64,000 nt of DNA from Pseudomonas neuropathica (GCF_015461835.1 NZ_JACOPX010000004.1:1-64000), one strand, 5' to 3'. Shown: positions 27,447 through 37,251, counted from the stretch's first letter. Translations and numbers: made by a program. Notes: a model not told the origin generated them from the sequence alone.

Positions 27447-27536
27447 TGGCGGAGAGATAGGGATTCGAACCCTAGGTACCGGTGAAGGTACAACGGATTT
27501 CGAATCCGTCCCATTCGGCCACTCTGGCATCTCTCC
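27447..27536 (-). tRNA. tRNA-Ser (anticodon CGA)
   Basis: The 90-nt gene includes the encoded CCA. Acceptor stem GGAGAGA pairs with TCTCTCC. The anticodon stem ACGGA/TCCGT holds the loop TTCGAAA (anticodon CGA, reads UCG). A long variable arm typical of class II tRNAs (TTGTACCTTCACCGGTACC region) and the T arm GGGTTCGAATCCC complete the structure. Confidence 0.95.
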
Positions 27537-27619
27537 AACGGCGCGCATCATAACAACACTTTTACCGAAAGCAAACCCTCTTTCGAAATTTTCTTCGTGC
27601 TATCAGATGCTTGCGTCGA

Positions 27620-28333
27620 TTAAAGCGGTACACCCAGACGATTGGCGACTTCTTCGTAGGCTTCGATAACGTCACCGAGACCCTGACGGAAGCGGTCTTT
27701 GTCCATCTTCTTCTTGGTGTCCTTGTCCCACAGACGGCAGCCGTCCGGGCTGAACTCGTCACCGAGGACGATGGAGCCGTCGCTGAACACGCCGAATTCA
27801 AGCTTGAAGTCGACCAGCAGCAGGCCAGCGTCGTCGAACAGCTTGGTCAGGACTTCGTTGACCTTGAGCGACAGTTCTTTCATGCGCGCCAGTTGCTCGG
27901 CGGTGCCCCAACCGAATGCCACGACGTGGGATTCGTTGATGAACGGGTCGCCCTTGGCGTCGTCCTTCAGGAACAGTTCGAAGGTGTAAGGATTGAGCTT
28001 CAGGCCTTCTTCGACGCCCAGACGCTTGACCAGACTACCGGCAGCGTAGTTACGCACGACGCACTCGACCGGGATCATGTCCAGCTTCTTGACCAGCACT
28101 TCGTTGTCGGCCAGCAGTTTGTCGAATTGGGTCGGTACGCCGGCCGCTTCGAGTTTCTGCATGATAAAGGCGTTGAACTTGTTGTTGACCATGCCTTTGC
28201 GGTCGAGCTGCTCGATGCGCTTGCCGTCGAACGCCGAGGTGTCGTTGCGAAACAGCAGGATCAAGCGGTCAGCGTCGTCGGTCTTGTAAACCGATTTGGC
28301 TTTGCCGCGGTAGAGTTCTTCACGTTTTTCCAT
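27620..28333 (-). CDS. purC: Phosphoribosylaminoimidazole-succinocarboxamide synthase
   Basis: The 237-residue SAICAR synthetase joins CAIR and aspartate with ATP in purine synthesis. The N-terminal [17 protein letters not shown], the [11 protein letters not shown] loop and the central [17 protein letters not shown] plus [18 protein letters not shown] are family signatures. Length matches E. coli PurC. It closes the dapA-bamC-MBL-purC run, 28 bases after the MBL gene. Confidence 0.97.
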   Translation of the reverse strand: MEKREELYRGKAKSVYKTDDADRLILLFRNDTSAFDGKRIEQLDRKGMVNNKFNAFIMQKLEAAGVPTQFDKLLADNEVLVKKLDMIPVECVVRNYAAGSLVKRLGVEEGLKLNPYTFELFLKDDAKGDPFINESHVVAFGWGTAEQLARMKELSLKVNEVLTKLFDDAGLLLVDFKLEFGVFSDGSIVLGDEFSPDGCRLWDKDTKKKMDKDRFRQGLGDVIEAYEEVANRLGVPL

Positions 28334-28361
28334 GATGGGCTCCGCTTGCTAAGTAGGTGGG

Positions 28362-29123
28362 CTAGGCGATGTGGCGCCAGTCGAGCCCTGAATCTTGATC
28401 GGCCAGTTGCAGCCAGTCCGGGTCGCACCCAAGGGTGTCGACAAAACATTGCCGGGCCAGCTGCGGCAGGTTGTTCTTGCTGCTCAGATGGGCCAGGACC
28501 AGGTGTTGCAAGCCCTGCCAGCCCAACTCGGACACCAGGAATGCCGCCTGATGGTTGTTCAAATGTCCCAGCTCGCCGCCCACCCGCTGCTTGAGAAAGT
28601 ACGGGTAATGACCACGGGCCAGCATGTCGCGACAATGGTTGGACTCGATCATCAACGCATCGAGGTCCCGATAACCATCCAGCACCCGCTCGCAGTAGGA
28701 ACCCAGGTCGGTCAGCAGGCCGAAGCGCCGCTGCTGCTGATCACTGAAGACGTACTGGGTCGGTTCCTGCGCATCATGGGCCACGGCAATGACCCCGATG
28801 CTCAGCGCACCGATCTGCAGTTGCTCGCCGCCGGCCAAAAAGCCTGCGGGTTCAATCGGTTTGCGCATCCCGCGCAGTGTGCCGCGACTGAGGTAGACCG
28901 GTAGATTGTAGCGCCGAGACAGTAAACCCACGCCATGCACGTGGTCGGCATGTTCGTGGGTTACGAGTATCGCGCTCAGTTGCGCCGGGTTCACACCCAG
29001 GCGCAACAGGCGTTTTTCGGTTTCCCGCAGGGAAAAACCACAATCCACCAGCACATACGTATCAGCACTGGCGATCAGCGTGCCGTTCCCTTGGCTACCG
29101 CTGCCGAGAACGGCAAAACGCAT
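28362..29123 (-). CDS. Metallo-beta-lactamase fold hydrolase (YycJ/WalJ type)
   Basis: The 253-residue protein has the metal motif THEHADHVHG near residue 56, a first-strand GSGSQGNGTLI and DLGSYCERV with a later His in GELGHLNNHQA. This is the YycJ/WalJ-like branch, exonuclease-like in Firmicutes; the role here is inferred only. Three metal ligands of the HxHxDH motif are present. It is six bases after bamC and 28 before purC, so it is part of the dapA operon. Confidence 0.87.
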   Translation of the reverse strand: MRFAVLGSGSQGNGTLIASADTYVLVDCGFSLRETEKRLLRLGVNPAQLSAILVTHEHADHVHGVGLLSRRYNLPVYLSRGTLRGMRKPIEPAGFLAGGEQLQIGALSIGVIAVAHDAQEPTQYVFSDQQQRRFGLLTDLGSYCERVLDGYRDLDALMIESNHCRDMLARGHYPYFLKQRVGGELGHLNNHQAAFLVSELGWQGLQHLVLAHLSSKNNLPQLARQCFVDTLGCDPDWLQLADQDSGLDWRHIA

Positions 29124-29129
29124 GGTTGA

Positions 29130-30245
29130 TCAGCCCAGGTTGTCCTGAATCACGCTCAACACTTTGCGTGCCACTTCAGCCGGCGCGACGGTGTTGATGT
29201 TTTTCTCGACGGTCACCTGAATGTTCTCGCCAACCTTGCTCAGGCGAACCTGATAACGCTCGGCACGGGCTTCAACTTCTTCCTTGCTCGGCGCACTGCC
29301 GAACAGGCTGCTGAAGAAACCAGGCTTGTCGTCTTTCTTCTCGGCTTTTTCGGCCAGGTTGATGTAGTACAGGCCCAGGCTACGGTTGATGTCTTCAACG
29401 CGCCATTCGCCTTGTTCCAGTGCACGGCCAACGCTCGACCAGGCACGATCCAGATCGTTACCGACGTTCAACACCGGGTTGCCACTGCCGTCTTCGCTGA
29501 GGCTGACACGGCTTGGCGTATCAAAATCACGCGAGGCCAGCATCGACACCGAACCGCCCTTCTCGGAGATCCGGCTCATGCTCGCGAGCATGTCGTCGAC
29601 CAGCGCTGCGTCCAGGCCAGTGTTGACCGAACGGTTGGTGAAGGCCACGTCGGCCGTGCTGCCGGCAGGACGCTCGGCGCTGACCACGTAGATTTCACTG
29701 GTGTTGCGCTGCACGCCCGGCTCGATCCGCACACGCACGCGGGTTTCGCTGTCGCTGGCGATGCCGGCTGCGCTCAGGCGCTTGGCCATGGCCGCGGACA
29801 GTTCGTCGGAATGCTGCCAGGTGGTAGTGAACTCACCAGTCTGCGGGCGCTGCTCATCAAGACGGAAACCGTTGTCCTGGAAGAATTGCACCGCCACTGG
29901 CCAGACTTCGGCCGGTGGGTGCTGGGCCACGACCCAGCGGGAGTCACCGCTCTTCTGCAGCGAGTAATCGCTGGCATCGGCAACGGCCGACAGCGGCTGA
30001 GGACGCGGCACAATGTATTCGCCCTTCTCGGTGTCATCAGCAACGTTACGCGGGATCGGCAACAGCGGATCCAGACGCTTGGAAGTGCTGACTTCCGGTG
30101 GCAGTTGCATTGGTGCAGTCTGTTGCGCTTGCAGGTAATCGCTACCACGGTCGCGGAAATAACCTTCCGGCCCCCAGACCCATCCGCAGCCGCTGGTGCT
30201 GGAGATAATCAAGGCAAGTGCGGAAAGTCCGGCCATTCGCTTCAT
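29130..30245 (-). CDS. bamC: Outer-membrane protein assembly factor BamC
   Basis: The 371-residue lipoprotein has a signal peptide with lipobox ending in SGC (residue about 20), so it is anchored in the outer membrane. It has an N-terminal unstructured region and two helix-grip domains (about 110-225 and 235-370), the architecture of BamC. BamC helps the BAM complex insert beta-barrel proteins. The start MKRMAGLSALAL at 30245 begins the signal peptide. Gene order dapA-bamC is the classical arrangement. Confidence 0.92.
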   Translation of the reverse strand: MKRMAGLSALALIISSTSGCGWVWGPEGYFRDRGSDYLQAQQTAPMQLPPEVSTSKRLDPLLPIPRNVADDTEKGEYIVPRPQPLSAVADASDYSLQKSGDSRWVVAQHPPAEVWPVAVQFFQDNGFRLDEQRPQTGEFTTTWQHSDELSAAMAKRLSAAGIASDSETRVRVRIEPGVQRNTSEIYVVSAERPAGSTADVAFTNRSVNTGLDAALVDDMLASMSRISEKGGSVSMLASRDFDTPSRVSLSEDGSGNPVLNVGNDLDRAWSSVGRALEQGEWRVEDINRSLGLYYINLAEKAEKKDDKPGFFSSLFGSAPSKEEVEARAERYQVRLSKVGENIQVTVEKNINTVAPAEVARKVLSVIQDNLG

Positions 30246-30262
30246 GCGTTGTACTTCCTCAA

Positions 30263-31141
30263 TTAAACCAGGACGCTGCACTGGCGCAGGGCCGAGCGGA
30301 GCGTTTCGTGACAAGGTGTGCTCAGCCAGGTCAGTGGCAAGCGGATGCCTTCGTGCATCAGGCCCATTTCCACCAAAGCCCACTTCACCGGAATCGGGTT
30401 GGCTTCGATGAACAGGTCTTTGTGCAGTGGCATCAGTTTTTCGTTGATCGCCCGTGCGGTGTCGGCGTCGCCTTTGAGCGCAGCCTCGCACAGATCGGCC
30501 ATTTCGCGCGGCGCGACGTTCGCCGTCACCGAGATGTTGCCTTTGCCGCCCAGCAGGATCAGCTCAACGGCGGTCGGATCATCGCCGGACAGCACGATGA
30601 AATCCTTGCTCACACCATCGATGATTGCTTTGGCACGCTTCAGGTCGCCGGTGGCTTCCTTGATACCGATGATGTTCGGCACGGTGGACAGGCGGATCAC
30701 GGTCTCGGCTTGCATGTCGCAAGAGGTGCGGCCAGGAACGTTGTAGAGAATCTGCGGAATGTCGACCGCTTCAGCGATGTGCTTGAAGTGCTGGTACAGA
30801 CCTTCCTGAGTCGGCTTGTTGTAGTACGGAACCACCAGCAGGCAGGCGTCGGCACCGGCTTCCTTGGCGTTGCGGGTCAGCTCGACAGCTTCGCGGGTCG
30901 AGTTGGCGCCAGTGCCGGCGATGACCGGAATGCGCCCGGCAACCTGTTTGACTACGGCTTTGATGACGGCGATGTGTTCCTCTACATCAAGGGTTGCCGA
31001 CTCGCCGGTAGTACCGACCGCGACAATGGCATGGGTGCCGTTCTTGAGATGGAAGTCCACGAGTTTGCTGAGGCTGTCCCAGTCAAGACGCCCTTGTGCA
31101 TCCATGGGAGTGACCAGTGCCACCATACTGCCCGCAATCAT
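30263..31141 (-). CDS. dapA: 4-hydroxy-tetrahydrodipicolinate synthase
   Basis: The 292-residue aldolase-class enzyme condenses pyruvate with aspartate semialdehyde in lysine and peptidoglycan precursor synthesis. [14 protein letters not shown], the Tyr in [14 protein letters not shown] and the Schiff-base Lys in [10 protein letters not shown] are present, and the length is canonical. The ATG at 31141 starts [12 protein letters not shown]. First gene of the operon. Confidence 0.97.
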   Translation of the reverse strand: MIAGSMVALVTPMDAQGRLDWDSLSKLVDFHLKNGTHAIVAVGTTGESATLDVEEHIAVIKAVVKQVAGRIPVIAGTGANSTREAVELTRNAKEAGADACLLVVPYYNKPTQEGLYQHFKHIAEAVDIPQILYNVPGRTSCDMQAETVIRLSTVPNIIGIKEATGDLKRAKAIIDGVSKDFIVLSGDDPTAVELILLGGKGNISVTANVAPREMADLCEAALKGDADTARAINEKLMPLHKDLFIEANPIPVKWALVEMGLMHEGIRLPLTWLSTPCHETLRSALRQCSVLV

Positions 31142-31471
31142 GAAACCGCTCCTGCCGGAAAAAGAGAGCGGTAATGGTACTGGCGCCAAGATGCTTGCAC
31201 AAGCGAAGTACTGCGCTGCCGCCATTCCCCTTGGCGCCGCTTTTCGCTACCCTTCAGACTTTGATCGGTACTGATCAGCTTGTACGCCGGGTTCCAGCCT
31301 CCCTTTACGGCCTCCCAGACCCCGTTCCTGCGTCGCATCGACGCGCTCCCGCTATAGTGGAGCGAGCCGCGAGCGCTTGCCGGGCCTCTTTGTACGGACA
31401 GCCAGAACAGGCACTCCCCGGTGGCCAACGCCCTTAAACCTACCGACCGCTCATCGCTTTAGGAATGCTGC
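31142..31471. other. dapA-gcvR divergent intergenic region
   Basis: A 330-base gap between divergent genes. It includes a near-palindrome TGATCGGTACTGATCA at 31262-31277 (14 of 16 symmetric) and a small inverted piece GCTCC/GGAGC around CGCTATAGT at 31346-31362 that contains a -10-like TATAGT on the gcvR side. I cannot assign a regulator to either. Confidence 0.45.
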
Positions 31472-32032
31472 ATGTCCACCCCCACAGTTCGCGAACAATT
31501 CCTTGTCATCAGTGCCCTCGGCGCCAACCCCATGGAGCTGACTAACGTCCTGTGCCGCGCCAGCCATGAAAATCGCTGCGCCGTGGTTACTTCGCGCCTG
31601 ACTCGCCACGGCGAGTGCAGCGCTTTGGTCCTCGAAGTCTCCGGTAGCTGGGATGCCCTCGCCCGCCTGGAAGGCAGTCTGCCGGGCTTGGCCAAGAAAC
31701 ACGCCTTTACCGCCAACGTGGTGCGCAGCGCGCCGCTGGAAAATCGTCCGCAGGCCCTGCCGTACGTGGCGTATGTCAGCTCGGCGTATCGCCCGGACAT
31801 CATCAATGAGCTGTGCCAGTTCTTCATGGATCACAACGTCGAACTGGAAAACCTGACCTGCGACACGTACCAGGCGCCGCAGACCGGCGGCACCATGCTC
31901 AACGCCACATTTACCGTGACCCTGCCCGCCGGCACCCAGATCAGCTGGCTGCGCGACCAGTTCCTCGACTTCTCCGACGCGATGAACCTGGACGCACTGA
32001 TCGAGCCTTGGCGCCCACAGAACCCAATGTAA
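31472..32032 (+). CDS. gcvR: Glycine cleavage system repressor GcvR
   Basis: The 186-residue protein has two ACT domains (about residues 8-80 and 92-165) and no DNA-binding domain, as in GcvR. GcvR binds glycine and blocks the activator GcvA through protein contact. It reads FLVISALGANPMELTNVLCRA at the start. AGGAA lies before the ATG. bcp follows 10 bases later, so the two share a transcript, as in P. aeruginosa. Confidence 0.9.
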   Translation: MSTPTVREQFLVISALGANPMELTNVLCRASHENRCAVVTSRLTRHGECSALVLEVSGSWDALARLEGSLPGLAKKHAFTANVVRSAPLENRPQALPYVAYVSSAYRPDIINELCQFFMDHNVELENLTCDTYQAPQTGGTMLNATFTVTLPAGTQISWLRDQFLDFSDAMNLDALIEPWRPQNPM

Positions 32033-32042
32033 GGAAACTTTC

Positions 32043-32516
32043 ATGGCCGTTGTCATCGACCAACCGGTTGCCGATTTCGCAGCACCTGCCACCAGCGGGC
32101 AGACTGTCAGCCTGTCAGCCCTCAAGGGCAAGCAAGTGGTGATCTATTTCTACCCGAAGGACAGCACACCGGGTTGCACCACTGAAGGCCAGGGCTTTCG
32201 TGATCAATACGCCGCATTCAAGGCCGCCAATACCGAGATTTTCGGTATCTCCCGCGACAGCCTGAAGTCCCACGAGAACTTCAAGTGCAAGCAGGAATTT
32301 CCTTTCGAGCTGATCAGCGACAAGGACGAGGCTGTCTGCCAATTGTTCGACGTGATCAAGCTGAAAAAGCTGTACGGCAAGGAATACCTGGGCGTAGATC
32401 GCAGCACGTTCCTGATTGATAAGAACGGTGTGCTGCGTCAGGAATGGCGTGGTGTGAAAGTGCCGGGGCATGTGGATGCTGTTTTGGCAGCTGCGCAGGA
32501 TCTGAACAAGGCCTGA
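32043..32516 (+). CDS. bcp: Thioredoxin-dependent peroxiredoxin (Bcp/PrxQ)
   Basis: The 157-residue AhpC/TSA-fold protein has its peroxidatic cysteine in PGCTTEGQGF, near residue 45. E. coli Bcp has a second Cys five residues later (GCTVQAC); here that position is not Cys, so disulfide formation must use another cysteine (candidates in FKCKQE or VCQLF) or thioredoxin directly. It reduces hydroperoxides. Second gene after gcvR. Confidence 0.92.
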   Translation: MAVVIDQPVADFAAPATSGQTVSLSALKGKQVVIYFYPKDSTPGCTTEGQGFRDQYAAFKAANTEIFGISRDSLKSHENFKCKQEFPFELISDKDEAVCQLFDVIKLKKLYGKEYLGVDRSTFLIDKNGVLRQEWRGVKVPGHVDAVLAAAQDLNKA

Positions 32517-32542
32517 TGTTTTTCCGGCGTCTTTACTGACGC

Positions 32543-32619
32543 CTTCGCGAGCAGGCTCGCTCCCACATTGGATCTGTGGCGTTCACAAGTCCAGTGTGGG
32601 AGCGAGCTTGCTCGCGAAT
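32543..32619. repeat. REPIN, TGTGGGAGCGAGCTTGCTCGCG family
   Basis: TTCGCGAGCAGGCTCGCTCC and TGTGGGAGCGAGCTTGCTCG face each other about 30 bases apart, between convergent genes. Confidence 0.88.
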
Positions 32620-32654
32620 GGGCCCTGACTTCACCGAATAATCCGGATCAACCA

Positions 32655-33725
32655 CTAGAGCAGTGGCGCCACCACCGGCTCCTTGCGCGGCCACGCATCC
32701 AGCACTGCCTTGAACAGGGTCGCCAGCGGGATCGCAAAGAACACACCCCAAAATCCCCACAACCCGCCAAACAACAGCACCGCACAGATGATTGCCACCG
32801 GATGCAAATTGACCGCCTCCGAGAACAACAGCGGCACCAGCACATTGCCATCCAGTGTCTGAATGATCCCGTAGACCGCCATCAGATAAATGAACTGATC
32901 GCTCCAGCCCCACTGGAACAGCGCAATCAGCAGCACCGGCACGGTCACCACCACGGCACCGACATACGGCACCACCACCGACACACCGACCAGCAACGCC
33001 AGCAGCGCCGCATAGTTGAGTCCAAGGGCAACAAATGCGATGTAGGTCACGCCGCCGCAGATCACGATTTCTATGACCTTGCCGCGAATGTAGTTGGCGA
33101 TCTGCCGGTTCATCTCCTGCGCAACCCGAGTGATCAGCGCGCGCTCACGCGGCAAGTAGCCACGCACCCACTCGCCGATCATGACCCGGTCCTTGAGGAA
33201 GAAGAACACCAGAATCGGCACCAGCACCAGGTAGATCATGATGTTCACCAGCAGCGGCAGACTCGACAGCGAGAAGGTCAGCGCCCACTGGCCGAACTTG
33301 CCGATCTCGCCACGCGCCGCCTCGATCGCCTGCAACACTTGCTCATCGGACACCAGGTGCGGATAGCGTTCCGGCAACAGCAACAGCAGCGACTGCCATT
33401 TGGCGAGCATGCCCGGCAATTCATTGAACAGCGTGATCAACTGATGCCAGAGCAGCGGCAACACCACGAGGATAAACAGCATCAGCACGCCCATGAACAG
33501 CGCAAACACCAACCCTACCGCCACACCACCCGGCACGCGCAGACGCTCGAGCGTGACCACCAGGCCCTGCATGAGATACGCCAGCACCATCCCCGCCAAC
33601 ACCGGCGCAAGCATGCCGCCGAGGGTGAGCACGGCCGTGAAAGCGAGAAACAGCAGCACCGCCAGCACCACCGCTTCCTCATCGGAGAAATAGCGCTGAA
33701 TCCAGTCGCGTAACACTTTGAACAT
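32655..33725 (-). CDS. AI-2E family transporter / PerM-type permease
   Basis: The 356-residue protein has about eight membrane spans and the UPF0118 motif set. The C-terminal PYVGAVVVTVPV and GNVLVPLLFSEAVNLHPVAI are the conserved last-loop and final-helix signatures. AI-2E (TqsA/PerM) members export small molecules or act as ion antiporters; the substrate cannot be told from sequence. ATG at 33725 rather than the TTG a codon before. It lies 31 bases downstream of tusA. Confidence 0.87.
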   Translation of the reverse strand: MFKVLRDWIQRYFSDEEAVVLAVLLFLAFTAVLTLGGMLAPVLAGMVLAYLMQGLVVTLERLRVPGGVAVGLVFALFMGVLMLFILVVLPLLWHQLITLFNELPGMLAKWQSLLLLLPERYPHLVSDEQVLQAIEAARGEIGKFGQWALTFSLSSLPLLVNIMIYLVLVPILVFFFLKDRVMIGEWVRGYLPRERALITRVAQEMNRQIANYIRGKVIEIVICGGVTYIAFVALGLNYAALLALLVGVSVVVPYVGAVVVTVPVLLIALFQWGWSDQFIYLMAVYGIIQTLDGNVLVPLLFSEAVNLHPVAIICAVLLFGGLWGFWGVFFAIPLATLFKAVLDAWPRKEPVVAPLL

Positions 33726-33756
33726 CAATAATCCTTAGATTGTAACGCTGTCGATT

Positions 33757-33996
33757 TCAGGCCTTTTTCAACCAGTAACGGTAAACACCTGCTTCGTCTT
33801 CTTCGCGCAGCAGCGTATGACCGGCCAATTTGGCAAAGGTGCGAAAGTCGCGTTGCGAGCCCGCATCAGTGGCGATCACCTTGAGGACGGCGCCACTCTG
33901 AAGCTTGTTCAGCTCCATTTTCGCCTTGAGCAACGGCAACGGACAATTCAGGCCACTGGCGTCCAGTTCCACGTCATGGGCTACAGCGTCAGTCAT
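33757..33996 (-). CDS. tusA: Sulfur carrier protein TusA
   Basis: The 79-residue SirA/TusA domain has the CPxP motif in LNCPLPLLKAKMEL; its Cys carries the persulfide. TusA relays sulfur for tRNA thiolation and molybdenum cofactor steps. The gene is divergent from bepA, with about 98 bases between, and precedes the AI-2E permease gene. Confidence 0.9.
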   Translation of the reverse strand: MTDAVAHDVELDASGLNCPLPLLKAKMELNKLQSGAVLKVIATDAGSQRDFRTFAKLAGHTLLREEDEAGVYRYWLKKA

Positions 33997-34094
33997 TGCG
34001 TCACTCCGGTTCAGGTCTTCAAGCTGCCTAGAATATCTGGTCGCAGCTTCGGTGTCCGGCTACAGTAAGGTCTTTGTCTTCTAAGGCTTTGTGC

Positions 34095-35528
34095 ATGACT
34101 TTTCTGCGCCCTACCCTGCTGACGCTCGCTTGCCTGCTCGCCTCACCAGGCTTTGCCGACGATCTGCCGTCACTCGGCGACGCCAGTTCTGCCATTGTCT
34201 CGCCGCAACAGGAATACCAACTTGGCCGCGCTTGGCTGGCGATGTTGCGCAGCCAGGTTTCACAGCTCAACGATCCGCAGCTCAAGGACTACGTCGAGTC
34301 CAGCGTCTATAAGCTGGTGGAGACCAGTCAAGTCACTGACCGACGCCTTGAATTCATTCTGATCAACAGCCCGCAGCTCAACGCCTTCGCGGCGCCGGGC
34401 GGCGTGGTCGGGGTCAACGGCGGTTTGTTCCTCAATGCGCAGACCGAGGGTGAATACGCTTCGGTACTGGCGCACGAACTGGCGCACTTGTCGCAACGCC
34501 ACTTTGCGCGCGGCGTCGAGGCATCGCAACGAATGCAGGTGCCGATGATGGCCGCGCTGCTGGCCGGGATCGTCATTGCCGCAGCCGGTGGCGGTGACGC
34601 TGGTATTGCGACCATCGCCGGTACGCAGGCAGCGGCGATTCAGTCGCAGCGCACGTTCTCCCGGCAGAACGAACAGGAAGCCGACCGCATCGGCATCCTC
34701 AATCTGGAAAAGGCCGGTTACGACCCGCGCTCGATGCCGACCATGTTCGAACGCCTGATGCGTCAATACCGTTTCGACGCCAAGCCGCCGGAATTCCTGC
34801 TGACTCACCCGGTGACCGAATCGCGTATTGCCGACACCCGCAACCGCGCCGAACAAGCCAAACCGGGCGGCATTGAAGACTCCAAGCGCTATCAATTGAT
34901 CCGCGCGCGCGTGCAGTTGATCTACGAAGAAACCCCGGGTCTGGGCGCCAAGCGTTTCCGTGCGCAGCTGGATGAAAACCCGAAGAACGATGTGGCGCGC
35001 TACGGTCTGGCGATTGCCCAAATCAAGGGTGGCCAGTTGAATGAGGCGCGCGAGAATCTCAAGCAATTGCTGGCGACGTCGCCGAACGAAATCATCTATA
35101 ACCTTGCCCAGGTCGATCTGGACATCACCAATAATCGCTTGCCGGATGCACAGTCCCGTGTGGATCGCATGCTTACGCAATATCCGGGCAACTATCCGCT
35201 GAATCAGGTTCGTGTGGATCTGCTGCTGAAACAGAATCGCGCGCCGGATGCCGAGAAGGCGCTGGAAGCGTTACTCAAATCCCGCCCGGATGATCCGGAT
35301 GTCTGGTATCAGGTCGCCGAAACCCGTGGCTTGTCGGGGAACATCATTGGCCTGCACCAGGCGCGGGCCGAGTATTTCGCGCTGGTTGGCGATTATCGCC
35401 AGGCGATCCAGCAACTCGATTTTGCCAAACGCAAGGCGGGCAGCAACTTCCCGCTGTCCTCACGCATCGATGCCCGCCAGCGTGAGCTGATGGAACAGGA
35501 GCGGATGGTCAAGGACATGATGGGCTAA
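34095..35528 (+). CDS. bepA: BepA-like periplasmic M48 metalloprotease
   Basis: The 477-residue protein has a signal peptide (MTFLRPTLLTLACLLASPGFA, cleaved near residue 21) and an M48 peptidase domain (about 40-260). HExxH is HELAH at residues 127-131, the third ligand Glu lies in NEQEADRIG, and four or more TPR repeats follow in residues 310-470. BepA/YfgC checks assembly of LptD and other outer-membrane proteins. The ATG at 34095 fits the signal peptide. Confidence 0.9.
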   Translation: MTFLRPTLLTLACLLASPGFADDLPSLGDASSAIVSPQQEYQLGRAWLAMLRSQVSQLNDPQLKDYVESSVYKLVETSQVTDRRLEFILINSPQLNAFAAPGGVVGVNGGLFLNAQTEGEYASVLAHELAHLSQRHFARGVEASQRMQVPMMAALLAGIVIAAAGGGDAGIATIAGTQAAAIQSQRTFSRQNEQEADRIGILNLEKAGYDPRSMPTMFERLMRQYRFDAKPPEFLLTHPVTESRIADTRNRAEQAKPGGIEDSKRYQLIRARVQLIYEETPGLGAKRFRAQLDENPKNDVARYGLAIAQIKGGQLNEARENLKQLLATSPNEIIYNLAQVDLDITNNRLPDAQSRVDRMLTQYPGNYPLNQVRVDLLLKQNRAPDAEKALEALLKSRPDDPDVWYQVAETRGLSGNIIGLHQARAEYFALVGDYRQAIQQLDFAKRKAGSNFPLSSRIDARQRELMEQERMVKDMMG

Positions 35529-35561
35529 GCCTCCTGCCATCCAGACAAAAGCTTCAGGCAT

Positions 35562-35593
35562 AAAAAAACCGCCTCTTTCGAGGCGGTTTTTTT
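35562..35593. terminator. Bidirectional terminator
   Basis: AACCGCCTC / GAGGCGGTT stem with a TTTC loop, flanked by seven A and seven T, between the convergent bepA and mucD. Confidence 0.93.
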
Positions 35594-35607
35594 ACCTTAG
35601 CGCTGGA

Positions 35608-37041
35608 TTATTCAGCCAGTTTGAAGGTGATGAAGCTGGCACGACCTTGACGCAGAACGCGCATCGACACCGAACGGTTCTTCGGCAGTGCCTTGGCGAT
35701 CTCGCCGAACTCCTTGGTGGAGCCGATGGCCTGGTTGTTCAGGTGAGTGATCACGTCACCTGGTTGCAGGCCGATCAACGCGGCAGGACCGTCCTGCACT
35801 TCCTTGATCACCACACCACCTTTGAGGTCGTAGGTTTTCTTCTGCTCGGCGGTCAGTTCGCCCACCGATACACCGAGGCGGTTGCTGGTGCTTTCAGTGC
35901 CGGACTTCGGCAGTGCATCCAGCTCTTTGTCTTCGTCAGGGATCGCGCCAACGGTCAGTTCGACATTCTTGCGCTTGCCTTCACGAATCACTTCCAGATT
36001 GGCTTTGGCACCAGCTTTCAGTGCGCCGACCAGATGTGGCAGATCAGCAGACATGACGATCGGCTGACCGTTCATGCTCAGGATCACGTCACCGACTTGC
36101 AGGCCGCCCTTGGCTGCCGGGCCGTCATCCTGAATCTGCGCAACCAGCGCGCCGGCAGGCTTCTCCAGACCGAACGACTCGGCCAGATCCTTGTTCACTT
36201 CCTGAATGACCACGCCCAGCCAGCCACGGCTGACCTTGCCACCGCTCTTCAGTTGATTGGACACATCCATTGCCACGTCGATCGGGATCGCGAACGACAC
36301 GCCCATGAAACCGCCCGAACGGGTGTAGATCTGCGAGTTGATGCCGACCACCTCACCGTTCAGGTTGAACAGCGGACCACCGGAGTTGCCCGGGTTGATC
36401 GGCACGTCAGTCTGAATGAACGGCACGTAGTTTTCGTTCGGCAGACTACGGCCGACGGCGCTGACGATGCCCTGGGTCACGGTGTGGTCGAAGCCGAACG
36501 GCGAGCCGATCGCGACGACCCACTGGCCGGCTTTCAGGTCCTGGGATTTGCCAAGCTTCAACACCGGCAGATCCTTGCCTTCGATTTTCAGCAACGCCAC
36601 GTCGGAACGCGGGTCGGTGCCGATCAGCTTGGCTTTCATTTCGCTGCGATCAGCCAGGCGCACGAGGATCTCGTCAGCATCAGCGATCACATGGTTGTTG
36701 GTCAGGATGTAGCCATCCGGAGAGATGATGAAGCCCGAGCCCAGCGACTGCGCTTCACGCTGACGACCACCACCGCCCGGCGAACGCTGTTGAGGCGGCA
36801 TGCCACGCTCGAAGAACTCGCGCAGCATCGGCGGTAGCCCTTCCAGGTCAGGCATCTGCTGGTTCACTTTGCGATCCGGCAGTTTCTGCGTGGTACTGAT
36901 GTTCACCACGGCTGGCGAAGCCTGTTCGACCAATTGGGTGAAGTCAGGCAGATCGGCCGCTTGCGCCGCAGGCACCGCCTGACCGAGCAACAGCACAGTG
37001 GCGAAAATGGAGAGATAGGATTTCAAACTTGGTATCGACAT
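35608..37041 (-). CDS. mucD: Periplasmic serine protease MucD (DegP-like)
   Basis: The 477-residue HtrA-family protease has a signal peptide (cleaved near residue 28, AQA-AD) and a trypsin-like domain with His117, Asp147 and Ser220 (NPGNSGGPLFN). Two PDZ domains lie at about 275-360 and 385-470. MucD degrades misfolded envelope proteins and dampens AlgU activation. It lies at the end of the algU operon; between mucB and mucD there is a 210-base gap where mucC lies in P. aeruginosa. Confidence 0.95.
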   Translation of the reverse strand: MSIPSLKSYLSIFATVLLLGQAVPAAQAADLPDFTQLVEQASPAVVNISTTQKLPDRKVNQQMPDLEGLPPMLREFFERGMPPQQRSPGGGGRQREAQSLGSGFIISPDGYILTNNHVIADADEILVRLADRSEMKAKLIGTDPRSDVALLKIEGKDLPVLKLGKSQDLKAGQWVVAIGSPFGFDHTVTQGIVSAVGRSLPNENYVPFIQTDVPINPGNSGGPLFNLNGEVVGINSQIYTRSGGFMGVSFAIPIDVAMDVSNQLKSGGKVSRGWLGVVIQEVNKDLAESFGLEKPAGALVAQIQDDGPAAKGGLQVGDVILSMNGQPIVMSADLPHLVGALKAGAKANLEVIREGKRKNVELTVGAIPDEDKELDALPKSGTESTSNRLGVSVGELTAEQKKTYDLKGGVVIKEVQDGPAALIGLQPGDVITHLNNQAIGSTKEFGEIAKALPKNRSVSMRVLRQGRASFITFKLAE

Positions 37042-37134
37042 ACAGCTCCCGTTACGACGAGCAGGGTTAAGCGATATGGAGCAAGGAACGCCGGAAACCA
37101 CCGACCGGCATTTTTGTTCCGGGAACAACAAACA

Positions 37135-37160
37135 AGGCCAGAGCCGTGAGGCTCTGACCT
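37135..37160. other. Hairpin between mucB and mucD
   Basis: An 11-bp stem with one mismatch (AGGCCAGAGCC / GGCTCTGACCT, loop GTGA). On the minus strand it is followed by TTGTTTGTTGTT, a weak T-rich tract, and then by a second small palindrome TGTTCCGGGAACA. It may attenuate readthrough from mucB into mucD. Confidence 0.5.
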
Positions 37161-37251
37161 ATAAAAAATTTTCGGGGTATTTGCAAATGAAAATGCTCAG
37201 CAAACATTTCATCTACGTCTCGATGAAGACGTGGTAATGACTGAAATCAGC

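Noticed and set aside
27447..27536. Genomic island integrated at tRNA-Ser
   Set aside because: No integrase gene and no repeated tRNA 3' end was found in the window; flanking genes are core metabolism on one side.
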